From assembly GCA_032718475.1 (NCBI GenBank), contig JAUCBJ010002207.1, forward strand, positions 1 to 60,087: DNA of 60,087 nucleotides, written 5' to 3'. This stretch comes from Nemertoderma westbladi. Lineage: Eukaryota; Xenacoelomorpha; Nemertodermatida; Nemertodermatidae. Every line of letters starts with the position of its first letter. Position 1 is the first letter of the stretch. The translations under genes and the position numbers were made by a program. This document shows, piece by piece, positions 32,544 to 44,652 of this stretch. The notes beneath the pieces are model-generated. The model ran no database searches. It saw only the letters and a program-made list of their open reading frames with translations, and was not told the DNA's origin.

Positions 32544-32610
32544 CCATTTTTCTGTCACCTTAATTGGTCTCTGAATCTAAACCTAGTATATTATGCTTAC
32601 ACAATACAGT

Positions 32611-32830
32611 AGTGTTTAAAGGCGCAGGTTCGAATCGGACTAAGAGGCTGTAGAAAATTTGCACTGTTGTGTCCCTAGATAAGACACTTTAGACATTAGT
32701 GCTTACGCCAACCCAGCGGTATAATGGGAACCTGGCATTGCTGGGGGAACAAATAATAAAAGCGCTTTGAGTATGCTGAGCATAAAAAGGCGTTATATAA
32801 ATAATCAATATTATTATTATAATGTGTCAT
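32611..32830 (+). mobile_element. 3' part of the split tRNA-derived SINE
   Basis: It continues the head at 27972-28028 with AAGGCGCAGGTTCGAATCGG (box B GGTTCGAATC) and a body with CCAGCGGTATAATGGGAACC. It ends with a LINE-type tail, AAAGCGCTTTGAGTATGCTG then GGCGTTATATAAATAATCAA, and ATT repeats. The GCGCTTTGAG...GCG.TATATAAAT tail is common in invertebrate SINEs mobilised by CR1/L2-type LINEs. Confidence 0.8.
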
Positions 32831-33738
32831 AAGAATTCAATTGAAACACCACCAGATCTTATATTTAATCGGTGTAGACACTGTGTAGAGGAGGCACCAG
32901 GCACTAGTCTACTACCCAGCATCATCTAATATTAGTACTGAGTGTCAATGCATCATGTACTATTATATCGCGGTAGCCAGCTAGATCTTAGAGTACATGG
33001 ACGGCCTGTAACCATGTGGATGAGTCTGTTTTAACTGGTTTTGTAGGGATGGGATCTATATGTTAAGGAATGTTTTAGGAAGAACTAGCCTCTAGTAATA
33101 AACAGTCACCAGTAATAGAACAAGTCTGAATCTGACATCTGCTGTTCGCGCTTTTAGACCTTTAACAGTTTAACCTGTTAATTTACGTGTCTTATGATTT
33201 CTGATAGCCCGTACAAAATATGACCACAGCAGAAGCCAGTCTAGCGCGGCATATGACCCACTGTGTGTGGGAGACTGAATTCAATGACCAGAATGAGGGG
33301 TAGGCTACTTTGTATTATTCGATTGATCTCTACTATATAATCTCCAAAAACTATGTTTATTTTCAGGGAAATACCAACAGTTCCTTTATAGTTTTACATT
33401 CTTTAGGAATGTAGAATTATTCGCTTACACTGACTTTACTGGCAATAGTACTGAAACACGCTAATTTGCCGACTGTCACCAATTTTACTCACATATAAGG
33501 ATACATTTAGGGGGGGGGGGGGGGGGGCTATGAAACAGCATGAACGCATACAAACCACTGTAATTTGAGCCAAGCAATTGTTACTAGTGTTCCCCTCTGC
33601 TTTCCTCAATAATAAAGAAAGTTAGGTGAATTATTGATTATTCATAAGTATTCTCCAAATATAAGCATCCATTGAATAGGTTACCAATAACAATGAATAA
33701 CAGTATAAAATTATGCGGTGCCGGCATTCAATCAGCAG
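32831..33738. other. Intergenic, with a poly(G) run
   Basis: No supported gene. A run of 17 G lies near 33511-33527. Confidence 0.4.
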
Positions 33739-34172
33739 TCAGATGTTTGTCATTGATTTTGTCACATTACGGTATACATATGTAAACAAAGCTCGCATAT
33801 ATCGAAGTACAACCAACTCGTCTACGCTTTTGATGTCATGGCCAAAAGGGCAATCCCAACTGGTGTGTCCCTTTAGTTGGAAGTGGTGACACTGTGTCAC
33901 AAACTGCGGACAGACAGTGAAGATATGCTTATTATTAATGCGACCATAAGCGCAATAAATCTCCAATGACAGTTCTCTCACAGCTTGTACCTGCTGATGT
34001 AATTTACGTTTGTCTAAGAAATCATCAGTTCCCTTTCCAATCTTTTGATGGATCGCTTCAAGCGCATTCTTTACTATACTTTCTTCCACTTCAGTAACAG
34101 GTTGGATTGGTGCCAAACCAGGCCGATTATACGGGTTGAAAGGGGAGATGTCCTTGTCCCAATCCGGTTAGG
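33739..34172 (-). CDS. Unidentified Cys/His-containing ORF fragment
   Basis: The minus frame is open from 34172 (DKDISPFNPYNRPGLAPIQP) to the stop at 33739, about 140 codons, with a likely coding composition. It has a putative metal-binding pattern C-x10-C-x5-CHHF...GHTSWDCPFGHD. I do not recognise the family. No start codon or convincing splice acceptor is seen at its upper end, and the decayed minus-strand coding remnants at 34180-35154 lie directly upstream, so it may be the tail of the same dead gene or element. Confidence 0.35.
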
Positions 34173-34179
34173 TATGTAG

Positions 34180-35154
34180 GACGAATATCCAAGGAACCAA
34201 CAGCTGAAACGCCACTGATTAATTGTTCAAATCGTTCATTCGTTAATGTCAAATCGTTAATGTCAAATCGTTAATTGTTCAGGTAAAACCAGATATTTGA
34301 ACAGCGAGGGTTGAGGGGGTCTGAGCGAGTATTCCAGAACTCTGATCATAGGTTTACTTAAGGATCGTTTGAGTCGAGCGATTGTGGGTTGCACGTCAAA
34401 CAGAGTTCGCTCAAAACTCCCTTAAGTATAGCGTGTGAAACTATGTTTAGCGCAACGTCTCCGCAGGTGCTTATAGCGTTCTGTTTGTTGATTGGGTCTA
34501 GGGCATTCATCACAATAATACCAACGGCGACCTTTCTCCCGTTTTACAGTATTCATCCATCTGTTCGAAGTTGTCTGGTACAACAGGTAGCGGTCGATTC
34601 GCCGTAAGGTACATCATAGTGAAATATAATCGTTTGAGTTTGATCATAGGGTCAGGATGTATACCTTGAGGTTATCGAGTTTCCAAGTTCTGATGACTAG
34701 CGATGTTGAGATAAGTTTCTCACAGGAACTCCAAATATTCGTAAAAGTTCGTGCATATGTCTGGTTCTTCCACATCTTCCCTTTCAAGACAATTTCTAAT
34801 AGAGTTTTCATGTTTGATCCGCGGCTTGTCATTCCGACTCCGTTGTGCATGAAATTTGAATAGAATCATCTCTGTTTCCGTATCCAATTCATCTGTATCA
34901 TGCAAATCAATAGGATGACCAGTAGTTTGGAAATCCATATACGTACCATTTCGATGCGTATAGTGCGAGGTGAATTTTCTATAATCTAATTCATGCTTAA
35001 GCTGTTCCTCGGTCATTGGTGGTTCGATGTAACGTCCATCATCGGCTGTCGTAGATTGACTATCGTCACCGCTCAACAAGCTATCGAGAAACGCTTGTAG
35101 AGGTTGTTTATATCTCTCCTTAATACTAATGTCTTCCTCTATCAATACAGTCAT
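34180..35154 (-). pseudogene. Unidentified decayed minus-strand coding region
   Basis: A 144-codon frame begins at an ATG (35152-35154): MTVLIEEDISIKERYKQPLQ, rich in acidic residues, ending YEYLEFL. Downstream pieces in other frames (MIKLKRLYFTMMYLTANRPL; WYYCDECPRPNQQTERYKHL, a zinc-ribbon-like piece) suggest continued coding broken by frameshifts. No family is recognised. An LTR-element gag, given the BEL remnants nearby, is one possibility. Confidence 0.3.
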
Positions 35155-35499
35155 TGTATATGTGGGAGTTTATCAATAATAATAAAGGCTAGCGGCCTAT
35201 ATCAGCCCCCCAACCGGCCCCCGGACAGCCTGAGATCCTCAGCGCTGATGTACTGTTGTCGCTGTGCCTCTTGCCAGCGTAGTAGCTACACAACAACAAC
35301 AATACCAAGCGTGAGTCACTCCACTGTCCGTCCCAAGGGGCACAATATACTAGAGATAATTATCGCAGGTAAGGGATGATTTTCACAATTGCGGCTCGCT
35401 ACTGTAAACACACTTTAGTTTTTCACCTATAAATACACAAATTCCACATTCATGCTACAATTCCCATAATTTTGGTTCATTTGTCCATTAGTCAAATGC

Positions 35500-35760
35500 C
35501 TTCCAGAATGTCACGTTGTTATTGTGTATCCTTAGATACTATACACTATGCATTCTATTCAACGAGGCATGCTTTCTATTGTTCTCTGACTGTATTTAAT
35601 TGTAGCGTTGTTGTTGCTAAGGTGACATTATGCAAAGCTAGCACTTGAGATTAGGGTATTTCTCATACACGCAGATCTGGGATGCTATTTAATAGCGACT
35701 CTAGGGTTATTATTATTCCCTTTATATATATGATGTTTATTAATTTTGTCAGCTATTTAA
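35500..35760 (+). repeat. Dispersed repeat, copy 2 (partner of 8770-9010)
   Basis: CCAGAATGTCACGTTGTTAT, CGCAGATCTGGGATGCTATT and TAATAGCGACTCT follow the same order as in copy 1. No coding content. Confidence 0.55.
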
Positions 35761-36729
35761 ATGAACACTAGGAGATTCTCTCACACTTGTTGTAATAGGG
35801 TGAATCTCCGCTCCTGTGATCTATTAATTGATTAATTTTAGGGAATATTTTAATAATTGTCTTAAATTGACAATTTTATTTAATTCATGAGAGGATATGA
35901 ATTTAAAATTTATTCCCATGAATTTTATTATTTTAAATTAGGATGGGCACTGATTTATTCCAGAACATATCTGGGGACGTTGGGTGCCACAATATATTAA
36001 TCAACTAGAATTTAAGATGGTCAAAGGGTTTAACAGATTTACTTTGACATGATTAACTGTTAAATTGACATATCTTACTATATGTATTATTTTAGGACTA
36101 TGATATGAGAGCAATATTGCAATAAGCAATATCAGTGAGAAGAGGCAATTCATTTTCAATGTCTACCCAAAGCTTGGTTTAGCCGAGAAACGAGGATCTG
36201 AACTTTGCATTCCTAATACTTTAATTTACCAATAATTCCTAAAGTACAGTAGAACCAAGGGGTGCTAGGGGGAGGGGGGGGGGGGGGGGGGTAGAACCAA
36301 GGTAAATTATACTGTAATAAGTAATTCATCTCACTGTAATCACTTATATATAAGAATTTACGGACAGTAAGGAAGGGAGAAAAATAAAACTATTTCCCGT
36401 CATTAACTAAATATATGTATTGTAACACTAATTATTATAAAATACATAAAGTATTGCACTAATTTATTGAATAATTATTTATAGAATTATTCTACTAAAT
36501 AAAATTAAATAAAACGATTATAATAAATTGCATAATAAATCGTACATAAATATAAAAATAAAGACAAATAAAATAAATATAAGTTGTCACACACCCACTC
36601 CCATGAATAATGAGTTATTGAGTTCATAGATGTTTATTGGATCTGGGAGGTAGTCATTGGTAGAGTTTCCTGTTTACCATAGTTACTGGACAACTCTTGG
36701 TCTCGCTCTAACAAACACAAGACGACGAA
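35761..36729. other. AT-rich interval with a poly(G) run
   Basis: No gene. A G-rich block at 36266-36291 includes a run of about 18 G, flanked by the direct repeat AGTAGAACCAAGG/GGTAGAACCAAGG (36247 and 36290). Confidence 0.5.
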
Positions 36730-36759
36730 TTGGGTGATTGTGTTGTTGAGTCTCGAAGA

Positions 36760-37620
36760 CTATTCCCTTCTTCTTATAATTACGCCTCATCACTACGAGT
36801 TCCACGAGTCTGCCACCTCTTGCAGGGAAGATCCAAATCGACTATTAGGACCATGTCTCCGGAGCTGATATTGTCTTGCTGCACAAACCATTTAGTTCTG
36901 AGTTGCAGCATCGGAAGATAGTATTTCTTGAAGTGATCAGCGAAACGGCGGGATAAAAACTGCATAAGTTGCTAAGCTTGTTTGCAGTATTCGTCCCTGT
37001 CATGAATATCCGAAGTGGGAAGCATGGCCACTGGCTTCTTGAGTAGAAAATGTGCGGGTTTTAACGGTTCTAGGGAATCTGGACTTGAGGAGACTGGCAC
37101 AATCGGCCTCTTGTTCAGGTAGGTGGCGATTTCTTCCATCAGCATTCGCAGCAGTTCGTCAGTGAGATACGTGTGGCATGGCACTACAGAGTGAAACGCG
37201 GTCTTGACACTGCATATATATGTCTCTCCCAACTTCCTCCCCACCAAGGAGCATCGGCAGCATTGAAGGTCCAGCTGGATGCTGTCATTTTCAGCTGATC
37301 ATCTACCTGTCTATGTTCCAGTCGTTGACGTAAGCTTTAATCTCATTGTTGGCTCCGATGAAGTTTGTACCCTTATCTGATCGCATAGTGTTGCTAGTCC
37401 CAAAATGAGCGATTTGTCGGTGCAAACTGAGTATGAAACTATTGGTAGATAAATCGCTCACCATGTCCAGGTGAATCGCTCTACAAGTCATACAAACAAA
37501 TATAACGCACCATCGCTTGCCTATAGTTATAACGCGATACCCGATACACTTCAATAGGGCCAAATTACTCCACACTGGTATTAGTTTGATGAAAAGCATC
37601 GGTGCAGTTGTTTGATTCTT
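36760..37620 (-). pseudogene. BEL/Pao integrase remnant
   Basis: Read downwards from 37620, pieces in several frames follow a BEL integrase: FGPIEV (shifted), RWCVIFVCMTCRAIHLDMVS, MRSDKGTNFIGANNEI (catalytic D with N), WTFNAADAPWWGGSWERHIC (catalytic E), LNKRPI, and the C-terminal LSRRFADHFKKYYLPMLQLR, TKWFVQQDNISSGDMVLIVD. Stops and shifts separate them. No LTRs of this copy were recognised. It is clearly diverged from the intact BEL at 52177-58044, so it is a different lineage. Confidence 0.8.
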
Positions 37621-38515
37621 TTAAAAGTTAATGGTCGATTGTTGACGAAAGATGGGTTCTCGCTTCCGTAAAGGTAAACCGATCCGTAACGACCCTCCTC
37701 CTTGATCTAACGAGTAGTCGTCGCTTGGATTTGTTTAGCTCTTTCCTCCTCTACAGATAGCGCTCTATCGTAAAAGTTAGGTTCCATAGCCTCTTGGGTA
37801 AAGAATCGCACTGCGTGTTCATCTCTCAGCTTAGAATTTTGAGGTCGAGCGAGATAGTAAATGTATCCTTGAATATCGAGTACAGGAGCTTGAGCTTTAT
37901 TCTTCATTTTCTTACAAACATCAGAACCCTAACACATGGTCCAAGCCAAAGCTTAAACATACAACAACAAAGGGGATAGGAGAGCATGCTTGCATTACCC
38001 AAAAACATCTCCAAACCCAGAACAGATTTCTAGCGTTAGACACTGGAATTGATAAACCTGCCCTGTAAGTTGATAAGGAGAATACCCTATCTCCAAACAA
38101 TGCTCATCACAAAACATTGCTATCTGCAGCGCAGAATGATATTAACTTAACCAAACAATTGCTTGAAATTGCAGGCTATAACACTCCAACAACAATCCCC
38201 AGACAGAGACATCAGAAGTACAAAAAGTTTAATGGAACAAGCGACATGCAAAACATTCACTGCAATGAGGCACCATCTATGGTGGTCACCTCCTCTTGGG
38301 GCACTTGTCATTCAATCCCACCTTACCTCAATCAATCAAATCATATCGGACATGGTCCAAGCCAACCTGACACTTCTCATTGGTACTATCCATCCAACAA
38401 TATGCTGACCAAGAACTCAGTTGCTATTACCAAACCAATGAGTAACCCTGTTAAACCTGTAGGGTGCAAGCCAGTGCCAAATCTAAAAATCCAGATGTCC
38501 CTGTACCAATCCTCA
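37621..38515. other. No recognisable gene
   Basis: A 66-codon minus frame (37707-37907) and a 133-codon plus frame (38117-38518) show no known motif. The plus frame ends exactly at the 3' tail of the LINE, which argues against it being a gene. Confidence 0.35.
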
Positions 38516-41500
38516 TAGATAGATAGATTTATTTATACATTATGTAAAAACAATAACAAATACACCAAACAATGTACCGGTATAAAGGTATTGTCCAACA
38601 TAACATATAGGATTATCCCTAAAGCTTTGCAGCTTATTTCCAAGGGGGTCCTTTATGTTACTTGGTTACAAATACAATATTACACTACGCTAACCTAAAA
38701 CCAATATAAAACGTAATTACACTATGTACATGTACAACTTTACCGAGAGCGTGACAATGCCCGACTCAACGATAAAGATGTAATGTACAGAACAATTTAT
38801 TATAAAACGTAATTACAGTATAATAGTAAATAATTAATCAACTAATAACTTACTGTAGGACTATTGTACCTATTTTTTCATTGCACACGAAGGTGAGATT
38901 TAACTGCAGATTTAAAAGTATGTTGATTATTTAGGTTTTTAATTTCATTCGGCAGATCGTTCCAATTTTTAATGCTGTTAAAAAAGAAAGTATCAGATTC
39001 GAAGGATTTACAATTCGGGAGGTAAAAGTTTGAAGCACTTGCTCTGGTACTGTAAGAGTGTGTAGCGCGTACTCTGTTGAATTTTTGTTTTAGGTAATTG
39101 GGACATTTACCATTATACACTTTATGCACATGGTTAAGGCATAGCTGCTTAACTCTACTATCTAAGTTAAGTAGTCCAGATTTAGAAAAGTCATCTGGAG
39201 TTAGGTGGTGCCTAGGTTTGTAGTCTTTAATAAATCGTACTACTTTATTCTGAGCTACTTGTAATTTACATTTAAGCTGTTTGGTTTAGCCTTCATACCA
39301 AGAAGAGCACGCATAGTCCATGTGACACTGTATTAAAGAAGATCAAAATAACTTGCGGGAGTCGGTGTTTAAACTATTTTTATTTCTGTATAGAAACCTA
39401 AGCCTACTGTTAACTTTCGAGAAAATATTTTTCACTGTGCTTTCTCCTGATAAGCAGTTATCCAATGTGGCGCCTAAATATTTAACTTCCTTTTTATTTT
39501 CAATCTTATGTCCATTACTAGTGACTTCAAACTTAGTTACCTTCTTTAACATTCTTTTGGAACCAAACAAAATACTTTCAGTCTTACCGTAGTGAATGAA
39601 TAGCTTATTATCAACCAACCCCTCATTACAGGATTCTAGAACTGCACTTAACTTTTGGGAAATATGGACAGGATCTGTATGAGAGAAAATAAGAGCACTG
39701 TCGTCGGCATATAAAATGAGTTTAAAATCGGGATCTATACTACTTACTTATCATATCATTTACATAGCATACAAAAATCAGAGGACCTAATATACTACCT
39801 TGCGGTACACCACAGGTAGTCTCCTGTACAGTAGACTGCGATTTGCTAATGACTACAGTTTGACCTCTGTCTGACAGGTAGGACTTGAACCAGTCTATAG
39901 AACCTACACCCATCAGGCCTAACTTACCAAGCAGAATTTCGTGATCTACAGTATCGAAAGCCTTTTGTAGGTCCAACATTACCATACCAGTATATAAACC
40001 CTTTGCGTTATTACATCTAATTGTATCAGTTAAGTTAATAAGACAGGTGTCTGTCGAATATGATTTACGAAAGCCGGACTGAAGTTCATAGATCAGATTT
40101 AGCCTACTAAGATGTGCTTCCAGCTGTAGAAAAACAGAACGTTCTAGAATTTTAGATACAATACTTAAGATACTAAGGTCTGTACTAGGTCTATAATTAC
40201 AGGGTTCTACTTTACTATTCTTTTTATACAGAGGAACAACCTTAGCTAATTTCAGTTCGTCTGGTACTACATTATCTACGATAGAGTAATTAATAATAAA
40301 AGTAATAGGCACTTTAAGTACTTCAGCACCATCCTTAAGAAAACGGGCAGGTATTAGGTCTAGACCGGTACTTTTTGAGGCTGATAGGCTAAGTAGATTT
40401 TGAAAAACGAAATCCTCAGAAACGGGTTTTAAAAATAACTTTTCTGAATTATTTGTAACTTTTCTAAATAAAAATTATTTAGAGTTTCGGACCCTATACT
40501 ATATTTATTACTTGATAACGGTAACTTCTTAACTAAATTAGAGGCAACATTAGTAAAATAATTATTAAATAAATTACTAACTAGAGTATGATCATGAATC
40601 AGCTCACCGTTATCTTGCAGAACAATATTCGATTTAGATTTAAGGTTTTTATAACCTAAAGATTTTAGGGTAGACCATAGACTTTTAGGATTATCTTTAT
40701 TCTCACTTATTTTGTTGTACAAATATTCAGATTTAGCTTTTTTTATTTCCCGTTGGACAAGGTGTCTATATTTGCAGTAATTATTATAATCAGCTAAAAC
40801 ACGGTATTTCCTAAATTTATACAAATAGTTATCTCTTTCTCTGATATTACTAAGAATACCCGAGGTCATCCAGGGCTCAGTGCGTTGTTTAAGACTAATT
40901 TCTTTAATTGGTGCTACAGTATTAAGTGCCTTTAAAAATATATCTTTAAAAACAGTGTACGCAAGGTTAATGTCAGTGGCCTTAAAACAGGGTTCCCAGT
41001 CTGAATTAACTAACAAACTAAAAAAGCAAGAAAAAAGATTTTTGTGTCTTTCTTGTGCAAAAAACTATAAAATGATCGCTTAGACCTATAGGTAAAACCC
41101 CAGATTGAGAAATAATATCGGCATTATTACAAAGGATGTGATCTAGTAAAGTAGAAGTTTTACTGGTAATTCTGGTAGAATATCGAATAATTTGTTTTAA
41201 ACAAACAAATTTAAAATACTTTCGTACTGTTTACAGATGGGGGATGCTTTGCGATGGTAACAGATATTAAAATCACCTAAGAAATATATTTCACAGTCTG
41301 ACCTAAGTTTACATAAAATTGTATTTTCAAAATTTTGCAAAAAATCTGATTGTTTAGGGGGCCGATATAAAGTACCGATTAAAATAGATTTAGTTTTAGG
41401 AAGTAAAAGTTCCACCAGTAAAACTTTGTCACAAGACTCTAAATCTTCCCTACGATTAAAAGCTAAATCACATCGAATGTAAGTACAGACACCACTACCG

Positions 41501-42252
41501 TGTCTATCCCTATCCTTACGTAAAACTACGTAATTATCAATATAAATTTCTCCATCAGAAACGCTATCATCGAGCCAAGTTTCAGAGATTGTTAAAACTG
41601 CTGGGTTGGATTTATTGATTAAAATACGAATTTCGGAAAGTTTGGGAAGCAGAGATCGTGCGTTTTAATGCAAAAAATGCTGACCTTTTTTCTTAAAAAA
41701 TTTAAAAGTTTCACTCTCAGCATCACCTGGAGTTTGCAGATGCGATGTGAGGAATGAATCGTCGGTTTCTTATTCTAAAATTGTATCATGAAAGGGAAGT
41801 TCGGTAAAAATACAGCTATTGCAGAGAAAACTTGGCTCAAGATTGTTTCTGGTGGAGAATAAATTACTGCTTTTCCTACGGTAACATTTTAAATGTACAA
41901 ATGTGTCACCACTCTCGCATTGGACGATCTTACTCCGAGAGTTTGTTCCTCATTGACAGAGGGGACAGTTGATCTTCGGGGCCCGCGACCTGCTGGGTCC
42001 TGGGTTGGTCTCAATATCCCCAGCCAGAGACAGAAGACAGAGTTTGGCGATTAGGCCTCTAGTTCGTGGAGAGGAGACCCAAGATCTTCTTCCCCGATGA
42101 GAGCAGTAGAGGCTAAATCCACTCGTCGACCACATCTCTGTCGATTCGGCGCGGCAGTTCGAAACGGTAGCGACAGGGTGTTCGGCAAACCAGTCCAATA
42201 CGGGTATTGGGTGGGTTGCAGGGTTACCCCGCGGATCGGATGGATCTGCCAC
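38516..42252 (-). mobile_element. CR1-like LINE, near full length, broken; contains a 2A peptide
   Basis: From 42252 downwards: a basic leader ending LLSLAGDIETNPGP (a canonical 2A ribosome-skipping motif, 41995-42038), then a PHD-like finger (NCPLC...IVQCESGDTFVHLKCYR...FLCNSC). Next is an APE endonuclease (NPAVLTISETWLDDS, GTLYRPPKQSDF, YFLGDFNI) and then RT ([79 protein letters not shown]). Last comes a typical tail (MHKVYNGKCPNYL...WNDLPNEI) and an (ATCT)n end at 38516. 2A at the start of APE-type LINE ORFs is known from sea urchin and other invertebrate CR1-like elements. Several stops and shifts (for example after NCPLCQ and around 39740 and 40429) mean it cannot move by itself. Confidence 0.88.
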
Positions 42253-42254
42253 AA

Positions 42255-42579
42255 TGAAACGGCCCAGAACGATGACAACTGTGATGATGATGCATGCCCA
42301 GATGCATCAACAAAATACATGATGACATCTCCAGAACAAGTAAACCTGACAAGCCACCAGTTGGCCTCATTTAGTGCAGAATCCTTCAATCGCATATCCA
42401 TTTTCGTTAATGGAATAAACATGCGTAGCAGTGAAGAGGACATATCTGATTACTTATTTGCTAAAGGAATAACTCCTTACAGGATTACAACAAGAAATAA
42501 CAGAACTTCAAGTTCTCGAAATGCACGAATCACAATAAACCTGGCTGACATGGAGCGAGTGATTAGTAAGGGATTCTGA
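42255..42579 (+). pseudogene. Fragment resembling an RNA-binding (RRM-like) region of a retroelement ORF
   Basis: The plus frame carries FNRISIFVNGINMRSSEEDI, SDYLFAKGITPYRITTRNNR and SSRNARITINLADMERVISK. Its beta-alpha-beta spacing resembles the degenerate RRM domains of retroelement gag/ORF1 proteins. Upstream it runs into the reverse strand of the LINE start. No start codon is assignable. The family is uncertain. Confidence 0.4.
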
Positions 42580-42970
42580 TGTCGCAAATAAATGCCAGCT
42601 TTCCGTATCGGAAGCGTATAAGGACTTTTATTCCTGTGTTATAGATGTTTGGACCTTCGAGCAGGAAGTCGTTGAGGGATTTCCCTTTCGTTTTTGAGGT
42701 CAACAACGTCGACAACCATCCGCAGTTTATTTCCGTTTCTTTTATCGACTGCTGCATGTAGTGGCAGGTAGTATGTATGGTCTGTGCCCGGTTCTTCGTC
42801 TGGTAATTTGACGGCCCATCCTCTGTCGACATACTTCTGTATAGTCTTTTGAAGATAGGCTGCTTTATCTGGGTTTTTCTTGAGGGATTGTTTTAACCTC
42901 TTTAGTCGATTTACTACCATCTGCAGATTTTTTGGTAGGGGATTCTTTGGTTCTTTCCAGAGCAGAGTAT
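42563..42970 (-). pseudogene. BEL/Pao reverse transcriptase fragment
   Basis: Two overlapping minus frames give LKRLKQSLKKNPDKAAYLQK, YVDRGWAVKLPDEEPGTDHT and YYLPLHAAVDKRNGNKLRMV, and then, after a shift near 42700, GKSLNDFLLEGPNIYNTGIK and VLIRFRYGKLAFICDI. This is the start of a BEL RT domain (YYLPHH..V...K.R.V.D.S......LND.L..GPNL). It ends before the YVDD box. Confidence 0.8.
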
Positions 42971-44652
42971 TAACTGACTAGACAATGAGAACTACCATCA
43001 GGCATCAGGTACTACCATAAATTAATCACTTTTGTTAACACCCATGTATATAAACTGGAACTATCCGTAAACTGAGTAGGCCTATTTAATTATAAAGAGG
43101 CATTGATGCATACAAGATATGTGTAATAATTAAAGAAAAATCAATCGAATGTGAACATACAAAACCCAAAATTAGGCAACAATTTGGCAACCAATCAACA
43201 GAATTGATTCTTTCTTCCCTGTGTAAACTTATTCTATTAATCTATTTTATAATATTAATTTATTTTACTTAATCTATTAATTATTCTATTTAATTTATCA
43301 TATATAATATTATTTCTACTAACTAAGAAGTAGTATACTTAATATCAGTTACGTATTGCAAAACTGAGATAATTTGGATTATGATTTCATCAGTTGATGA
43401 AGAGGGATCCGGGGTTTCTTTTATAAATTATATTTTAAAGCTATTATCATTTACCAATAAAACTTTTTTTAATATGAATTTTTAAATAGCACTCTGAGTG
43501 TAATTTTAACCAACATATTCATCCAATCAATATAGAAATTAAAAATATTTGATGGTTTGATGGAATAGTTCATGATTTGAACTTATATCAACAATATTTT
43601 AATACTCTTTAGCGCCATACAGTGCTTTATATTTTAATATTATATTATAGAACTTTTAATTAAGTGCAGCTTTATGTATAAAACCAAACAATATATAAAT
43701 AAACCGCCGATGGGGTTTGGATCTAGAATAAAAATGAAAAAGTCTGGTTTTGCATTGAGGGTAAACTCGATGACCACTACTGAATGGTTTTGGATGCTCT
43801 TTGGACCATTACCCTCGAAGAAGATTGTTGTGGACTTTGAGGAATCCCCTCCAAGTCAGAGACCCGCCTCTCCATCATACAAGAGCTTGATGAGGTCTGC
43901 GAGGGGATAAAAGTGTGCCTACAGGAGGCCTGGTGATCCTAAGGGCAGCCATAGTAGACAATACCATTGTCTTCTACTTCGAAAGTAACCCAACTCAGCT
44001 TTCGTTCACTCTTATCCTGCTGGCGTGCCCCTTATCAATCAAATTTCTCATATACTTCCTCACTTCCTCCATACGATTTCTACTTTCGTCTACCTGTTGC
44101 AACTATATGAGCACGATTCCATCCAGCCATCCTAAGCAATCCTCCTACCTGCCCATGCATTGTGGGGTGTTGGACTAATCTCTACATTGCAGATCGCACC
44201 TTCTGCCTGTCTGTAACAACCCTTCCTCTTCCCACAACTTTACATGGGATGCGATGGTGGCCAATCCCAACCCCAAGTGCCCACTAACCTTGCCAAGAAA
44301 ATATCTGCTAGAAAGGTTGCACTGCAGCAGACATGGAAACGCCACTGGAAGTACCAGTAACTCACGAACCAGAGCTACCTCTTCCACACTGTTGCCTACA
44401 AGACCATGGGCTGCCCCAGTCCTGAAACATCTTAATTCCTGAAGGAGGTATGTTATGGTATGTTCTAGGATGTAGTCCATTTGGTCCATAGAACATTCCC
44501 AATCGCCCACTGATATAGGATAACTTACACCTCCCATATTTAAATATTATAATTATAAATTTAGTATTACTATGTTTTTTTATTATTACATAAATTTATT
44601 ATTATTATTTAATTAGAAATGGTAATATATAGCACGCAGGGTGCGAACTTAA
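42971..44652. other. Interval without a recognisable gene
   Basis: AT-rich to 43700, then moderate GC. The minus frame at 44175-44537 and plus frames at 43674-44178 show no known motif. A leucine-rich minus stretch near 44300 (LLVLPVAFPCLLQCNLSSRY) could be part of an unrecognised element, but nothing decisive is seen. Confidence 0.4.

Larger units (their letters stand above)
28029..32593 (+). mobile_element. Penelope-like retroelement with inverted terminal copies and a 1.2-kb insert
   Basis: A 17-bp perfect direct repeat (28012-28028 and 32594-32610) brackets the element. On the left is an inverted partial copy (28029 to about 29195, minus strand) of the element's 3' part. Then come a C run, a central RT (29227-30351), an interruption (30365-31588) and the 3' part with GIY-YIG (31589-32232) on the plus strand. 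RT plus GIY-YIG endonuclease, long partial terminal repeats that may be inverted, and variable target duplications are the known hallmarks of Penelope-like elements. The RT frame is truncated at its N-terminus and shifted at its C-terminus, so this copy is not autonomous. Confidence 0.85.
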
